A program made the position numbers and the translations under genes. The notes beneath the pieces are model-generated. The model saw only the letters and a program-made list of their open reading frames with translations. It ran no database searches and had not been told where the DNA came from. From NCBI RefSeq assembly GCF_024919275.1, contig NZ_JANWGH010000001.1:620001-684000 (forward strand): DNA of 64,000 nucleotides, read 5' to 3'. The DNA comes from Algoriphagus limi (GTDB lineage: Bacteria > Bacteroidota > Bacteroidia > Cytophagales > Cyclobacteriaceae). The stretch's first letter is position 1; every line of letters starts with the position of its first letter. Positions 52,961-62,509 of this stretch are shown here, in pieces.

Positions 52961-53509
52961 TTATTCTTGCTTTAGAAATTCTTCGATTTTTTTGACTGCA
53001 TGATGATAGCTCGCTTTCAATGCCCCCACGCTCGTATCCGTGACTTGGGCAATCTGTTCATAGGTCATATCTTCTTGATACTTAAGGTTAAATACAAGCC
53101 TTTGTTTTTCTGGTAGAAGAAGTAGGGCTTTTGCAAGTTTTTTCTCGATTTCACTTCCATTTAAACTATCCGGTCGATCAATGTAGGATTCTAATCGGTC
53201 CTGATGATCTTCAATAGAAAAGAAGAATCGCTTTTTCTTTTTTTCGAGGAAAGTAAGGGTTTCATTGACTGCAATTCGATATAACCAAGTGAATAAACCA
53301 GCATTTTCCTGAAACTTATCCAAATGCCTATAGGCTTTAATGAAGGTGTTTTGAGTTAAGTCATCAGCGTCCTCGTGGATCAAGACCATTCTTCGTACGA
53401 CTTGATAAACCCGCTTTTGGTATTGCTCGATCAGAATCCGAAAACCAAGCTCTTTGGTGCTTGGATCCCGAATGAGTTGGAGAATTTCCTGATCATTGGT
53501 TTGCTTCAT
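52961..53509 (-). CDS. ECF-type RNA polymerase sigma factor
   Basis: 182 residues. Region 2 (EDADDLTQNTFIKAYRHLDKF; TWLYRIAVNETLTFLEKKKKR split at 45-95) and region 4 (LPEKQRLVFNLKYQEDMTYEQIA, SVGALKASYHHAVKKIEEFL) are clear; no extra domains. First of three genes with the membrane anti-sigma candidate and the Spy-like protein: a probable envelope-stress module. No TAnnTTTG promoter is seen upstream, consistent with self-transcription. Confidence 0.93.
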   Translation of the reverse strand: MKQTNDQEILQLIRDPSTKELGFRILIEQYQKRVYQVVRRMVLIHEDADDLTQNTFIKAYRHLDKFQENAGLFTWLYRIAVNETLTFLEKKKKRFFFSIEDHQDRLESYIDRPDSLNGSEIEKKLAKALLLLPEKQRLVFNLKYQEDMTYEQIAQVTDTSVGALKASYHHAVKKIEEFLKQE

Positions 53510-53559
53510 TGTTGCTTAGACTGCAAGTGGATGGGAAGGTTTACTTCTTTTCACATTAT

Positions 53560-54795
53560 TTAAAAAAGATTCCAGTTAAAGACAGAGCTCAAAGCGCGTA
53601 TGCCCAATAAAAAGGTAAGCAATACAATCAGAATTGAGATGAATTGTAGCCATTTGGGATTTTGACGTCCCCCCATCCATTTTTTTTGATTAGCTACCCA
53701 AATCAGCCAAATACTGATAAAAGGTAATAGTACTCCATTTGCGACTTGAGCAATTGTAATCAATTGTACAGGTCGAATACCAAAAGAGGCGAAAATGAGT
53801 CCAAAACCCATGATCAAAAGAAAGGACCATCTCATGGGAGGAGATTGGGTGGATTGATCTTTTCCTAATAAGCCACAAATGACCAATGCTGCTGCCAAAG
53901 GGGCTGTGATCGAAGAAGTGAGTCCGGCAGCCATCAATCCAAATCCCATCAGGTATTTGCCCGCATTTCCAAAAACAGGTTCAAGGCCTTTTGCTACTTC
54001 TGCTGCACTATCAATAGTTTCACTTTGGTTGAAATTTCCCACTACCAATATTGCCATGGAGACTATCCCACCAAGCAAAACCGATAAACCAATATCCCAT
54101 CGCATCCAAGAGAGTGAACTACTTGATTTCCACTTGCTTTTAGCAAGGGAAGCATATAAAAATAGGTTATAAGGAACAACTGTTGTTCCAATTAAGGCAA
54201 CAATTGATGCCGTATTTTCTGAACTGATTTTTGGGATTAATCCATAAAAAAGATTTTTCCAATCTGGTTGAAGTGCAAAAGCTGTATAAAGAAAAGATAT
54301 GGACATGCCTATCACCAAAAAGATCAAGACTCTTTCTATCAATAGGTAGTTGGCAAACCAGAGAAGAAACAACGCTGTAAGACCAATTATCAGGTTTCCT
54401 GATTCGATTGAAAGTCCTGCGATTTGCCATTGTGGAAAGGAAAAGAAGACTTCTAACCCCAACCTAGCACCAGTCAAATTTCCAGATTCATAAGCGATAT
54501 TTCCTATGACGATGGCGGCAAAAACCAAAAGGATCTGGATGGTCTTAAATATCCAACTGCTTTCCTGGGATCGAATTAATTCTCCTAGATCTTTTCCTGT
54601 TGCTATCCCTATTCTTCCAGCAATTTCTTGAAGAATAACAGTAATTAAAATCGATAATGCTACAGCCCAGAGTAATTCATATCCATAATTAAAACCGGCT
54701 AGGGTACAAACCATTACGGTTCCTGGACCTATAAAAGCAGCGGCTACTAGCGGCCCTGGACCTAATTTTTCTATGATATTTTTGATTCCTGCCAA
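53560..54795 (-). CDS. NRAMP-family transporter with non-canonical metal site
   Basis: 411 residues, eleven membrane segments, NRAMP/SLC11 fold: GPGPLVAAAFIGPGTVMVCT at the N terminus and RIGIATGKDLGELIR near residue 64. The metal-binding motif of helix 1, normally DPGN, reads GPGT, and the helix-6 motif MPH reads VPY (TTVVPYNLFLYASL). The Asp, Asn and Met that hold Mn2+/Fe2+ are all replaced, so it is unlikely to be an ordinary Mn/Fe importer. It might move another ion or solute. Start divergent from the hydrolase gene. Confidence 0.85.
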   Translation of the reverse strand: MAGIKNIIEKLGPGPLVAAAFIGPGTVMVCTLAGFNYGYELLWAVALSILITVILQEIAGRIGIATGKDLGELIRSQESSWIFKTIQILLVFAAIVIGNIAYESGNLTGARLGLEVFFSFPQWQIAGLSIESGNLIIGLTALFLLWFANYLLIERVLIFLVIGMSISFLYTAFALQPDWKNLFYGLIPKISSENTASIVALIGTTVVPYNLFLYASLAKSKWKSSSSLSWMRWDIGLSVLLGGIVSMAILVVGNFNQSETIDSAAEVAKGLEPVFGNAGKYLMGFGLMAAGLTSSITAPLAAALVICGLLGKDQSTQSPPMRWSFLLIMGFGLIFASFGIRPVQLITIAQVANGVLLPFISIWLIWVANQKKWMGGRQNPKWLQFISILIVLLTFLLGIRALSSVFNWNLF

Positions 54796-54877
54796 AATCC
54801 TTTTTTGGCAAAATAGCCTTTTGGGAAGAATTTTTGTTATAGTTTAAACAAAATATCTGAGCTCTATTTTATAAGCT

Positions 54878-55891
54878 ATGCGTTGGATCAGTCTTCTACT
54901 TAAGATCAGTGCAGGGGTGTTATTATCCCTTGTATTTTTTCTATTGTTAATGTTTCGCAGTGATATTCCCGAAGAAGAAATAATTGAAAAATACAGCACT
55001 CCGGAATCTCATTTTATTGAAGTGGATGGAGTAAAGCTTCATGCTCGTTTTATGGGGGAGGGAGTGCCAATTATTTTAATTCATGGAAGTTTTTCCTCTT
55101 TACATACTTGGGATGAATGGCAACGTGAGCTAAGCCCTTATTTTTTGACTATTTCTGTGGATTTACCCGGTCATGGCTTGACTGGACCCGATGAATTGCA
55201 GCGCTACTCTATCATGGATTACAGTCAGATAATTCTTCGCTTAGCCGAAAAATTGAATATTTCGAGATTTCATCTTGCAGGTAATTCTATGGGTGGAGCT
55301 GTGGCGCTGCAAGTAGCGAGTACCCGACCAGATCAAGTTTTGTCCTTGAATTTGATTGATTCTTCGGGTGCTCCTCAATTGTCCCCGAGGACTTTAGAAG
55401 GAGAAAATTCTCCTTCTAATTCCAGTCGCCCTTTGATTTTTCAGGTAGCCGAAAACCCTATTTTCTCTAAAGTCTTGTTGAAGTGTACCCCCAAGTTTTT
55501 GTTTGGGATGAACTTGAAGCAAGTGTATGGAGATGAATCGAAAATTCAACAGAAGACCATCGATCGCTATTTCGAATTGATGCTGCGGGAAGGAAACAGG
55601 CAGGCTACTTTGGATCGACTGAAAGGACCTAGAAACTCAGATGTAGATTTTGAAAGATTAACCATGCCCACTTTAATTATGTGGGGGAAAGAAGATTCTT
55701 GGATTTCTGTTTCACAAGCATATTCTCTAGAAAAAGCCATTCCGGGCTCCCATTTGGTGATTTTTGATGGTGTAGGGCATGTTCCAATGGAAGAAATCCC
55801 GACAGAATCTGTCTCAAAATACCTTTCTTTCTTGGGTGTAGAAGTTCGAAAAAACTACCTTGATGAGCCCAAATTTATGACTTATGACTAA
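54878..55891 (+). CDS. Alpha/beta hydrolase
   Basis: 337 residues: N-terminal membrane anchor (ISAGVLLSLVFFLLLMF), oxyanion strand ILIHGSFSSLHTW, nucleophile Ser in GNSMGGAVALQ (about 142), Asp in MWGKEDSWI and His in GVGHVPMEE. Esterase, lipase or haloperoxidase-like; substrate unknown. Its end overlaps the rmuC start by eight bases. Confidence 0.9.
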   Translation: MRWISLLLKISAGVLLSLVFFLLLMFRSDIPEEEIIEKYSTPESHFIEVDGVKLHARFMGEGVPIILIHGSFSSLHTWDEWQRELSPYFLTISVDLPGHGLTGPDELQRYSIMDYSQIILRLAEKLNISRFHLAGNSMGGAVALQVASTRPDQVLSLNLIDSSGAPQLSPRTLEGENSPSNSSRPLIFQVAENPIFSKVLLKCTPKFLFGMNLKQVYGDESKIQQKTIDRYFELMLREGNRQATLDRLKGPRNSDVDFERLTMPTLIMWGKEDSWISVSQAYSLEKAIPGSHLVIFDGVGHVPMEEIPTESVSKYLSFLGVEVRKNYLDEPKFMTYD

Positions 55892-57116
55892 TGAAACGCT
55901 TTTATATCTAGTACTCTTTTTTCAACTGTTTATTCTTGTTTTTTTTGCCATAAAAGTTTTCGGCCAAAGCCAGAAAAAAGAAATCCAAGAGTTGAAGGAG
56001 GAAATTGCTCAATCTCTTTTGGACGGTAGGAAAGAAAGCCGTCAAGACCTATTAGCTCAATTTAGATTAGTATTTGATTCTCTGAGAAATAACTCTCAGG
56101 ATCAACAAAATGCTTTAAAAGATTTCGGGGAAGTATTCCGTCGTAATGTTCGGGATTTCAATGATTTGCAAAGAGAGAAGTTGGATGCCTTGAATAAGAA
56201 GCAAGAAGAACTTCAAAAGACTACCGAATTGCGTCTGGAAAAAATACGGGAAACCGTAGATGAGAAACTTCAAAAAACTTTAGAAGCTCGATTAGGTCAA
56301 TCTTTTGAAATGGTGAGCAAGCAATTGCAAGCTGTTCAAAAAGGTTTAGGGGAAATGCAACATCTTGCGAATGGAGTAGGGGATTTAAAGCGGGTTTTGA
56401 GCAATGTCAAGAGTCGTGGAGTTTTGGGGGAATATCAGTTGCAGGCTCTATTGGAAAACATGCTTTCTCCGGAGCAATACTTAACTAATGCTGCCGTAGG
56501 AAAGGGAAATAGAGAACGGGTAGAGTTTGCTGTAAAAATGCCTGGAAACGATCATTTGGTACTTCTTCCGATTGACTCTAAATTCCCTCAAGAATCCTAC
56601 TTGAGATTGGTGGATGCCTATGACACCGGGAACCCAACTGAGATTGAATATTTTCGGGCAGAATTAATCCGAACCGTCAAGAAATCAGCCCAGGCCATTC
56701 AGTCAAAATATTTAAATCCTCCTCATACGACAGATTTTGCAATTCTATTTTTGCCAGTTGAAAGTCTTTATGCGGAGATTCTACGTCAGCCTGGGTTAGC
56801 TCAACAGATACAGCAAGACTATAAAGTTTTGGTTACGGGACCGACCACACTTTCAGCTATTTTGAACAGTCTTCAAATGGGATTCAAAACTTTGGCGATC
56901 CAAAAAAGAAGCTCTGAAGTTTGGCAAATTTTGGGTGCTGTGAAGACGGAATTCTCCAAATTCGGTGATCTGATAGAAAAGACTCAAAAGAAGCTTCAGG
57001 AAGCCAATGCAGATTTGGATAAGTTGGTTGGGGTGAGAACCCGAGTCATTCAGAGGAAGTTAAAGGATGTTGAAGAATTGCCGGATGCCGATTCGGATCG
57101 GCTACTGGAAGATTAA
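55884..57116 (+). CDS. rmuC: DNA recombination protein RmuC
   Basis: 410 residues: an N-terminal membrane helix (LYLVLFFQLFILVFFAIKVF), a long coiled coil (30-150), then the RmuC nuclease-like domain with SRGVLGEYQLQALLENML, LLPIDSKFPQESYLRLV, DFAILFLPVESLYAEIL and VLVTGPTTLSAILNSLQMGF. RmuC limits inversions between repeats and aids phage defence or recombination in other bacteria. Confidence 0.95.
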   Translation: MTNETLLYLVLFFQLFILVFFAIKVFGQSQKKEIQELKEEIAQSLLDGRKESRQDLLAQFRLVFDSLRNNSQDQQNALKDFGEVFRRNVRDFNDLQREKLDALNKKQEELQKTTELRLEKIRETVDEKLQKTLEARLGQSFEMVSKQLQAVQKGLGEMQHLANGVGDLKRVLSNVKSRGVLGEYQLQALLENMLSPEQYLTNAAVGKGNRERVEFAVKMPGNDHLVLLPIDSKFPQESYLRLVDAYDTGNPTEIEYFRAELIRTVKKSAQAIQSKYLNPPHTTDFAILFLPVESLYAEILRQPGLAQQIQQDYKVLVTGPTTLSAILNSLQMGFKTLAIQKRSSEVWQILGAVKTEFSKFGDLIEKTQKKLQEANADLDKLVGVRTRVIQRKLKDVEELPDADSDRLLED

Positions 57117-57211
57117 TCTTTTTATCCAGTAAATGCTTTCCTATTTTTTTCCGGCCTTTGTTCCAAACTCAATTTTTTCGGTTAAATACTGATAACCATT
57201 TAGAAAGGTAT

Positions 57212-57219
57212 TACTTTTG
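57212..57219 (+). promoter_or_regulatory. Promoter -7 element (TACTTTTG) for trkA
   Basis: Exact TAnnTTTG match 30 bases before the trkA start. Confidence 0.6.
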
Positions 57220-57248
57220 TTTACAGTTTTATCACCAGAAAAAATTAT

Positions 57249-58595
57249 ATGGGGATGCACATTGTAATTGCTGGTGCAGGGGATATGGGATATCACCTTG
57301 CAGAGCAATTAAGTTATGACAATAAGGACATCACACTTATTGATACCGAGCGGGAGGTTTTAGATTACGTTTCTTCCAAATTGGATGTCCTGACAGTAAT
57401 GGGAGACGCGACTTCAATCGAAGTACTTCAGCGAGCCAACGTTACCAACGCCAGCATGCTTTTGGCGGTGACGACTTCCGAAAAAACCAATATTGTAGCA
57501 GCAGTTCTTGCTAAGCAGCTTGGAGCAAAAATGGTGATGGCTCGGGTCCGCAACCACTCTTATCTTAATAGCGAAAACGTTCAATATTTCCACAATCTCG
57601 GAATTGATAATTTGATTTCTCCCACCATGCTTTGTAGCAAGGAGATTTTCAACATGATTCAAAATTCAAGCTTTACAGAAGTGTTTGATTTTGAAGGTGG
57701 AAAACTGAATATCGTTGGTGTAACGCTGGATGATAGTAATCCCTTGGTGAATCAACGGATTATGGATATGAAGTCCAATCCTATTTTTGATGATATCCGA
57801 ATCATTGCGATTCTGAGAGATCAAAAAACCATCATTCCAAGAGGTAGTAATATCATTCGAAACCACGATCACGTTTTTTTCATCTCCACCAAAAAGCACA
57901 CAGAAAGCATTTTGGATCTGATCGGTCAGAAAAAACGTGAAGTTAAAAATATCATGATCATCGGAGGTGATGACATGGCTTTGACTACTGCTTTGCGGTT
58001 AGAGCATCATTATCGTGTGACATTGGTCAATCGTGATAAGGAGCGATGTAAATGGCTTGCAGAACAGTTGCCAAATACGCTGATTATCAATGGTGATTAC
58101 AAAAATGTAGAGTTGCTTATCGAGGAAGGATTGGAGCAAATGGATGCTTTTTTAGCATTGACTGAATCATCCGAGACCAATATCATCACCAGTCTTTCTG
58201 CTAAAAATCACGGAGTTTATAAAACGATTGCACACGTAGATACACGAGAGTATATCCATATTTCTCACAGTATTGGGGTGGATTCTTTGATTAATAAAAA
58301 ACTGGTGGCAGCTAACGAAATTTCCCGTTTCCTAAGAAAGGGGACAGTTGATGCAGTATCTGGAATTTATGGTGTGGATGCTGAATTCATTCAATATTCC
58401 GTAAGCAAAAATAACAGACTTACCCGCTATCCATTAAAGGATTTACACTTCCCGGATACCGCAATTGTCGCAGGAGTAATTCGTGGTGAAGATGTTTTTA
58501 TTCCAGATGGAGAGTTCCAGATGCAAATGAAGGACAAGGCGATTGTATTAGCCTTACCTCAGGCGAAAGCTGCGTTGGATAAATTATTTCATTAA
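57249..58595 (+). CDS. trkA: Trk potassium transport regulatory protein TrkA
   Basis: 448 residues, two RCK units. The first Rossmann domain has an intact nucleotide motif IAGAGDMGYHLA; the second reads IIGGDDMALTTAL, without the GxGxxG. Each is followed by a TrkA-C domain (VGVTLDDSNPLV; the end DEAFIPDGEF-like VIRGEDVFIPDGEF). Gates TrkH by binding NAD(H)/nucleotides. Three bases separate it from trkH. Confidence 0.95.
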   Translation: MGMHIVIAGAGDMGYHLAEQLSYDNKDITLIDTEREVLDYVSSKLDVLTVMGDATSIEVLQRANVTNASMLLAVTTSEKTNIVAAVLAKQLGAKMVMARVRNHSYLNSENVQYFHNLGIDNLISPTMLCSKEIFNMIQNSSFTEVFDFEGGKLNIVGVTLDDSNPLVNQRIMDMKSNPIFDDIRIIAILRDQKTIIPRGSNIIRNHDHVFFISTKKHTESILDLIGQKKREVKNIMIIGGDDMALTTALRLEHHYRVTLVNRDKERCKWLAEQLPNTLIINGDYKNVELLIEEGLEQMDAFLALTESSETNIITSLSAKNHGVYKTIAHVDTREYIHISHSIGVDSLINKKLVAANEISRFLRKGTVDAVSGIYGVDAEFIQYSVSKNNRLTRYPLKDLHFPDTAIVAGVIRGEDVFIPDGEFQMQMKDKAIVLALPQAKAALDKLFH

Positions 58596-58598
58596 TTC

Positions 58599-60044
58599 AT
58601 GATTCACTTTAAAGAAATTGCCAAAATCATGGGGGCACTCTTGTTGCTGATTGCCCTCCTCATGCTTCCGGCAGTTATTTTTTCTTATTACTTCGGAGAA
58701 GATCCTTGGCCCATGCTTATTTCTATGGGTATAACAGGCTTTGTTGGGTTGGTTTTATCTATTTCCTTTTCTAAGCAAGATCAAAACATTCGAAAGCGGG
58801 AAGGTTACCTCATCGTAGCTTTGAGTTGGACTTTTATGGCTTTGTTTGGAATGCTTCCTTTCCTATTAAGTCATCAAATTCCGACTTTTCAAGATGCCTT
58901 TTTTGAAACACTTTCCGGTCTCACTACCACTGGAGCAACCATTTTGACTGATATTGAAGTCATGCCAAAGGGCTTGCTTTTTTGGAGAAGTATGACCCAA
59001 TGGATTGGTGGTTTGGGTATTATCGTTTTGACTGTCGCCATTTTTCCACTCTTGGGAATTGGTGGAATTGAGCTTTTTGTGGCGGAATCTCCAGGACCTA
59101 CTTCTGATAAGGTTCACCCTCGAATTTCCGAAACTGCTAAGCGTCTTTGGTATGTGTATGTTGGTTTGACTCTTTCTGCTACAATTCTTTATTGGATAGG
59201 AGGAATGACCTTTTTTGATGCCATCAATCATGGATTGACTACCCTTGCAACTGGAGGTTTTTCCACCAAGAATGCCTCAATGGCTCACTATGATTCGGCC
59301 TTTATCCAATATGTTGCAATTCTCTTCATGTTTCTTGCAGGAACAAACTTTACAGTTATCTACTTTGGACTTTTAGGGAAATTCAGAAGAGTATTCCAAA
59401 GTGATGAGTTTAAGACTTATACGCTTGCTGTTTTGGCGATTACAGTGATTGTGTTTTACCCAATTGCAGCAAATGGTGGGAGTTATGAATTGGCTTTCCG
59501 TAAGTCACTTTTCCAAGTTGTTTCACTTGTAACAACCACCGGCTATGTGACAGATGATTATACTCAATATGGCCAAGGGTTGACTTTCATTTTCTTCATG
59601 CTCCTTTTCATAGGTGGATCTGCTGGTTCCACAGCTGGTGGGATTAAGTTTGTCCGTCATCTTACTTTTATAAAAAATTCTTGGTTAGAGTTTAAGCGTC
59701 TTATTCACCCAAGGGCTGTAGTTCCTTTGATGATTAATGGTGATCGGGTAACAGGTAGAATCATTACCCATATCATGAACTTTTTGTTGATTTACCTGCT
59801 CACTTTCGTTTTAGGAGCTCTGGTTCTTTCCTTGATGGGATATGATCTGCCTACTTCATTGGGAGCCGTTGCTACAAGTTTGGGTAATGTGGGACCTGCT
59901 ATCGGGGATGTTGGACCAGTGGATAATTTTGCCTTCTTCTCCCCAGCGGCGAAAGTCTTCTTGGCATTCATCATGTTGCTAGGAAGATTAGAGCTCTTCA
60001 CCATTCTGGTACTATTTACACCATTCTTCTGGAGAGCTAATTAA
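58599..60044 (+). CDS. trkH: Trk potassium uptake channel TrkH
   Basis: 481 residues, four repeated membrane-pore-membrane units. Selectivity-filter segments are visible as LSGLTTTGATIL, LTTLATGGFSTKN, VSLVTTTGYVTDD and ATSLGNVGPAIG. Forms the K+ pore gated by TrkA, the co-transcribed upstream gene. Its last four bases overlap the convergent helicase gene stop. Confidence 0.96.
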   Translation: MIHFKEIAKIMGALLLLIALLMLPAVIFSYYFGEDPWPMLISMGITGFVGLVLSISFSKQDQNIRKREGYLIVALSWTFMALFGMLPFLLSHQIPTFQDAFFETLSGLTTTGATILTDIEVMPKGLLFWRSMTQWIGGLGIIVLTVAIFPLLGIGGIELFVAESPGPTSDKVHPRISETAKRLWYVYVGLTLSATILYWIGGMTFFDAINHGLTTLATGGFSTKNASMAHYDSAFIQYVAILFMFLAGTNFTVIYFGLLGKFRRVFQSDEFKTYTLAVLAITVIVFYPIAANGGSYELAFRKSLFQVVSLVTTTGYVTDDYTQYGQGLTFIFFMLLFIGGSAGSTAGGIKFVRHLTFIKNSWLEFKRLIHPRAVVPLMINGDRVTGRIITHIMNFLLIYLLTFVLGALVLSLMGYDLPTSLGAVATSLGNVGPAIGDVGPVDNFAFFSPAAKVFLAFIMLLGRLELFTILVLFTPFFWRAN

Positions 60045-62509
60045 TCCAATACCTCAAATTGAGCTTGAATTTTAGCGATTCGATCTTCTAGACTTTCTGA
60101 GGAAATTGTAGTTCTGCTGAGTCGGTCAACCATGATCGGAAAAGAAAAAGGCGTAAACTGAACCGGGTAGCGGACATCGATTCTAAGCCGATTTATTTTT
60201 TTAATAGCTTCTACAAATTTCTCTTGTTCCATTTGTTGGTTCAAGGCTTCCTTTTGGGCCTGTTTCAGAAGTAAATTATCCGGATCGTATTGCTCAAAAA
60301 CCTGGAAAAGTAAGCTGGAATTGGATTGAATGTGTTTGAAAGTAGCTGGCTTTCCCGGATATCCCTGAAAGACCAATCCTGCGATTCCTGCGATCTCTCT
60401 GAATTTTCTACGGGACATCTCGCTTTCATTGACACAGCGGAGTGCATCTTCTTCAATATTCTTCAAAGAAAAAATATCCTCCTCCAAAATCTCCTCAATA
60501 GGAATTGGGCTATCTGAAAGTAATTCGAAGCCATAATCATTCATAGCCATATTGAAAGTGACTGGATAACTGATGGAAATCCTGTAGGCGATCAGGGCAC
60601 TCATTAATTCATGGATCATCCTCCCTTCGAATGGATAGAAAAACAGATGATAGCCCTGCTTGCTTTGATGGGATTCAATTAAAAATGTATCGGGGTCCGG
60701 GACGATGGAAAGCTTACTTTGAAGATCTAGAATAGGAGCGATTTGTTGTACCTCTTCTGATCGGAGTAACCCCTGAATATACTCTTGTAGGATTTGTAGG
60801 ATTTTATCAGCAAGCATAGAAGACAAAGACATGCGGGCTCCCATCCAACTGACAACATGATTGGTTTTCTTTTCAGAAACTTTGACAATCGCGGTAAGAT
60901 CTTTGATTTGCAATAACTCTAATGGTCTTCCAGCGAAGAAAAACCGGTCTCCAATTTTCATTTTGGAAATAAAATATTCTTCAACCGTTCCTAGATAAGC
61001 CCCATTTTTAAATTTGATTTTGATCATGGGTTCGGAAACAATGGTGCCCATGGAAAGGCGATGCTTCATTGCAATCCGTTTGTTTTTGACTCGATAGCTT
61101 CCGTCTTCATCTTGAATAACCTTTAAAAAATCCTCATAGCTGCTTAAGGAATCTCCTCCCTGAGTAATAAATCGCATGACCCAATCCATTTCCTCCTGAC
61201 TAAGTTGAGAGAAAGAGTAAGTCCTTTTGATCAAAGGAAAGATATCTTTCTTCAAAAAGCCTTCTCCAACTGCCAAAGTCACCAGAAACTGAATTAAAAC
61301 ATCATAGGGCAAAATAGGAGGGAATTGGGACTCCATATCATCGGATTCAATAGCATTCCTAAGAGCTGCAGCTTCAATCAATTCTAGCGAATTGGTAGGA
61401 ACAAAAAAGATTTCAGAAGGAAGTCCAGGTTGATGTCCAGCCCGACCGGCTCGCTGAATAAATCTAGCAACTCCTTTTGGACTTCCGACTTGAATTACTC
61501 GATCAACAGGACGGAAATCTACACCCAAATCCAGACTGGAAGTACATACTACTAATTTGAGTTTACCTTCATGCAGGGAGTTTTCAACCCAAGCTCGGAC
61601 ATTCATGTCCAAGGAGCCATGATGCATTGCGATCCATCCTGCCCAATCTGGTCTAGCTTCTAAAAGTTTTTGATACCAGATTTCTGTCTGGGATCGAGTA
61701 TTAGTGAAAAGTAATACTGTTTTTCCTTCCTCGATGATGGGAATGACCTGATCTATCATCCGGATTCCTAAATGTCCTGACCTAGGGTATTTTTCGATTT
61801 CTTCAGGGATTACGGATTTTAAAATGATCGGCTTATGAACATTCGCTTTAACCATGTGAATGGGAAGATCAAAACCTAACAAAGCTCGGCAGGTTTCTTC
61901 CATATTGCCTATCGTTGCCGAAATTCCCCACCTTCGGAATGTTTGAGGACAAAGTGATTGGATATATTCCAGCGCTAGCTGTACTTGGACTCCTCGTTTA
62001 TTTCCAACTAGTTCATGCCATTCGTCGACGACAATGCATTGTAGGTTTTTGAAAAGCTTTGGATGATCTTTTTGGGAAATTAAAATGTGTAGTGTTTCAG
62101 GTGTTGTTATTAGGACTTCTGGCGGTTTTCTTTTTAAAGCAGCACGGGTTTTTGGATCTGTATCTCCATTTCGAACTGCAACTTGCCACGGAAGCTCCAT
62201 TGCATCACAAACTTCCTGCATAGCTTTTTGAATGTCCTGAGCCAAAGCTCTAAGAGGGGTAATCCAGATTAGCTGCAATCCATTGTTTTTCTTTTCTTTC
62301 CAATCATTAGGATTCTTTCGAATAAAATCCAAAATGACTCCAAACCAAAGTGCAAAGGTTTTTCCAGAACCCGTAGGAGCGTTAAGTAGCCCTGATTTAC
62401 CTGAAAGGTAATCTTTCCAGGTTGATTTCTGAAAATCAAAGGCTTCCCAGTTTTTAGACCTAAAATAGGAAAGGGCAGGTTCTAGTTCCTTATCATCCAT
62501 AGAGTTCAA
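60041..62509 (-). CDS. Ligase-associated DEXH-box DNA helicase (Lhr-like)
   Basis: 822 residues: Walker A in NAPTGSGKTFALWFG (about 43), DEWHELVGNKRGVQVQL (DExH), SATIG, TSSLDLGVDFRPVDRVIQVGSPKGVARFIQRAGRAGH split across 335-372, then the winged helix and DUF4145-like Lhr C-terminal domain. This is the short Lhr type that accompanies an ATP-dependent ligase. It starts 17 bases inside the ligase gene end, so they are coupled; in these sets a metallo-beta-lactamase exonuclease usually follows upstream of the ligase, outside the window. Confidence 0.93.
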   Translation of the reverse strand: MNSMDDKELEPALSYFRSKNWEAFDFQKSTWKDYLSGKSGLLNAPTGSGKTFALWFGVILDFIRKNPNDWKEKKNNGLQLIWITPLRALAQDIQKAMQEVCDAMELPWQVAVRNGDTDPKTRAALKRKPPEVLITTPETLHILISQKDHPKLFKNLQCIVVDEWHELVGNKRGVQVQLALEYIQSLCPQTFRRWGISATIGNMEETCRALLGFDLPIHMVKANVHKPIILKSVIPEEIEKYPRSGHLGIRMIDQVIPIIEEGKTVLLFTNTRSQTEIWYQKLLEARPDWAGWIAMHHGSLDMNVRAWVENSLHEGKLKLVVCTSSLDLGVDFRPVDRVIQVGSPKGVARFIQRAGRAGHQPGLPSEIFFVPTNSLELIEAAALRNAIESDDMESQFPPILPYDVLIQFLVTLAVGEGFLKKDIFPLIKRTYSFSQLSQEEMDWVMRFITQGGDSLSSYEDFLKVIQDEDGSYRVKNKRIAMKHRLSMGTIVSEPMIKIKFKNGAYLGTVEEYFISKMKIGDRFFFAGRPLELLQIKDLTAIVKVSEKKTNHVVSWMGARMSLSSMLADKILQILQEYIQGLLRSEEVQQIAPILDLQSKLSIVPDPDTFLIESHQSKQGYHLFFYPFEGRMIHELMSALIAYRISISYPVTFNMAMNDYGFELLSDSPIPIEEILEEDIFSLKNIEEDALRCVNESEMSRRKFREIAGIAGLVFQGYPGKPATFKHIQSNSSLLFQVFEQYDPDNLLLKQAQKEALNQQMEQEKFVEAIKKINRLRIDVRYPVQFTPFSFPIMVDRLSRTTISSESLEDRIAKIQAQFEVLD

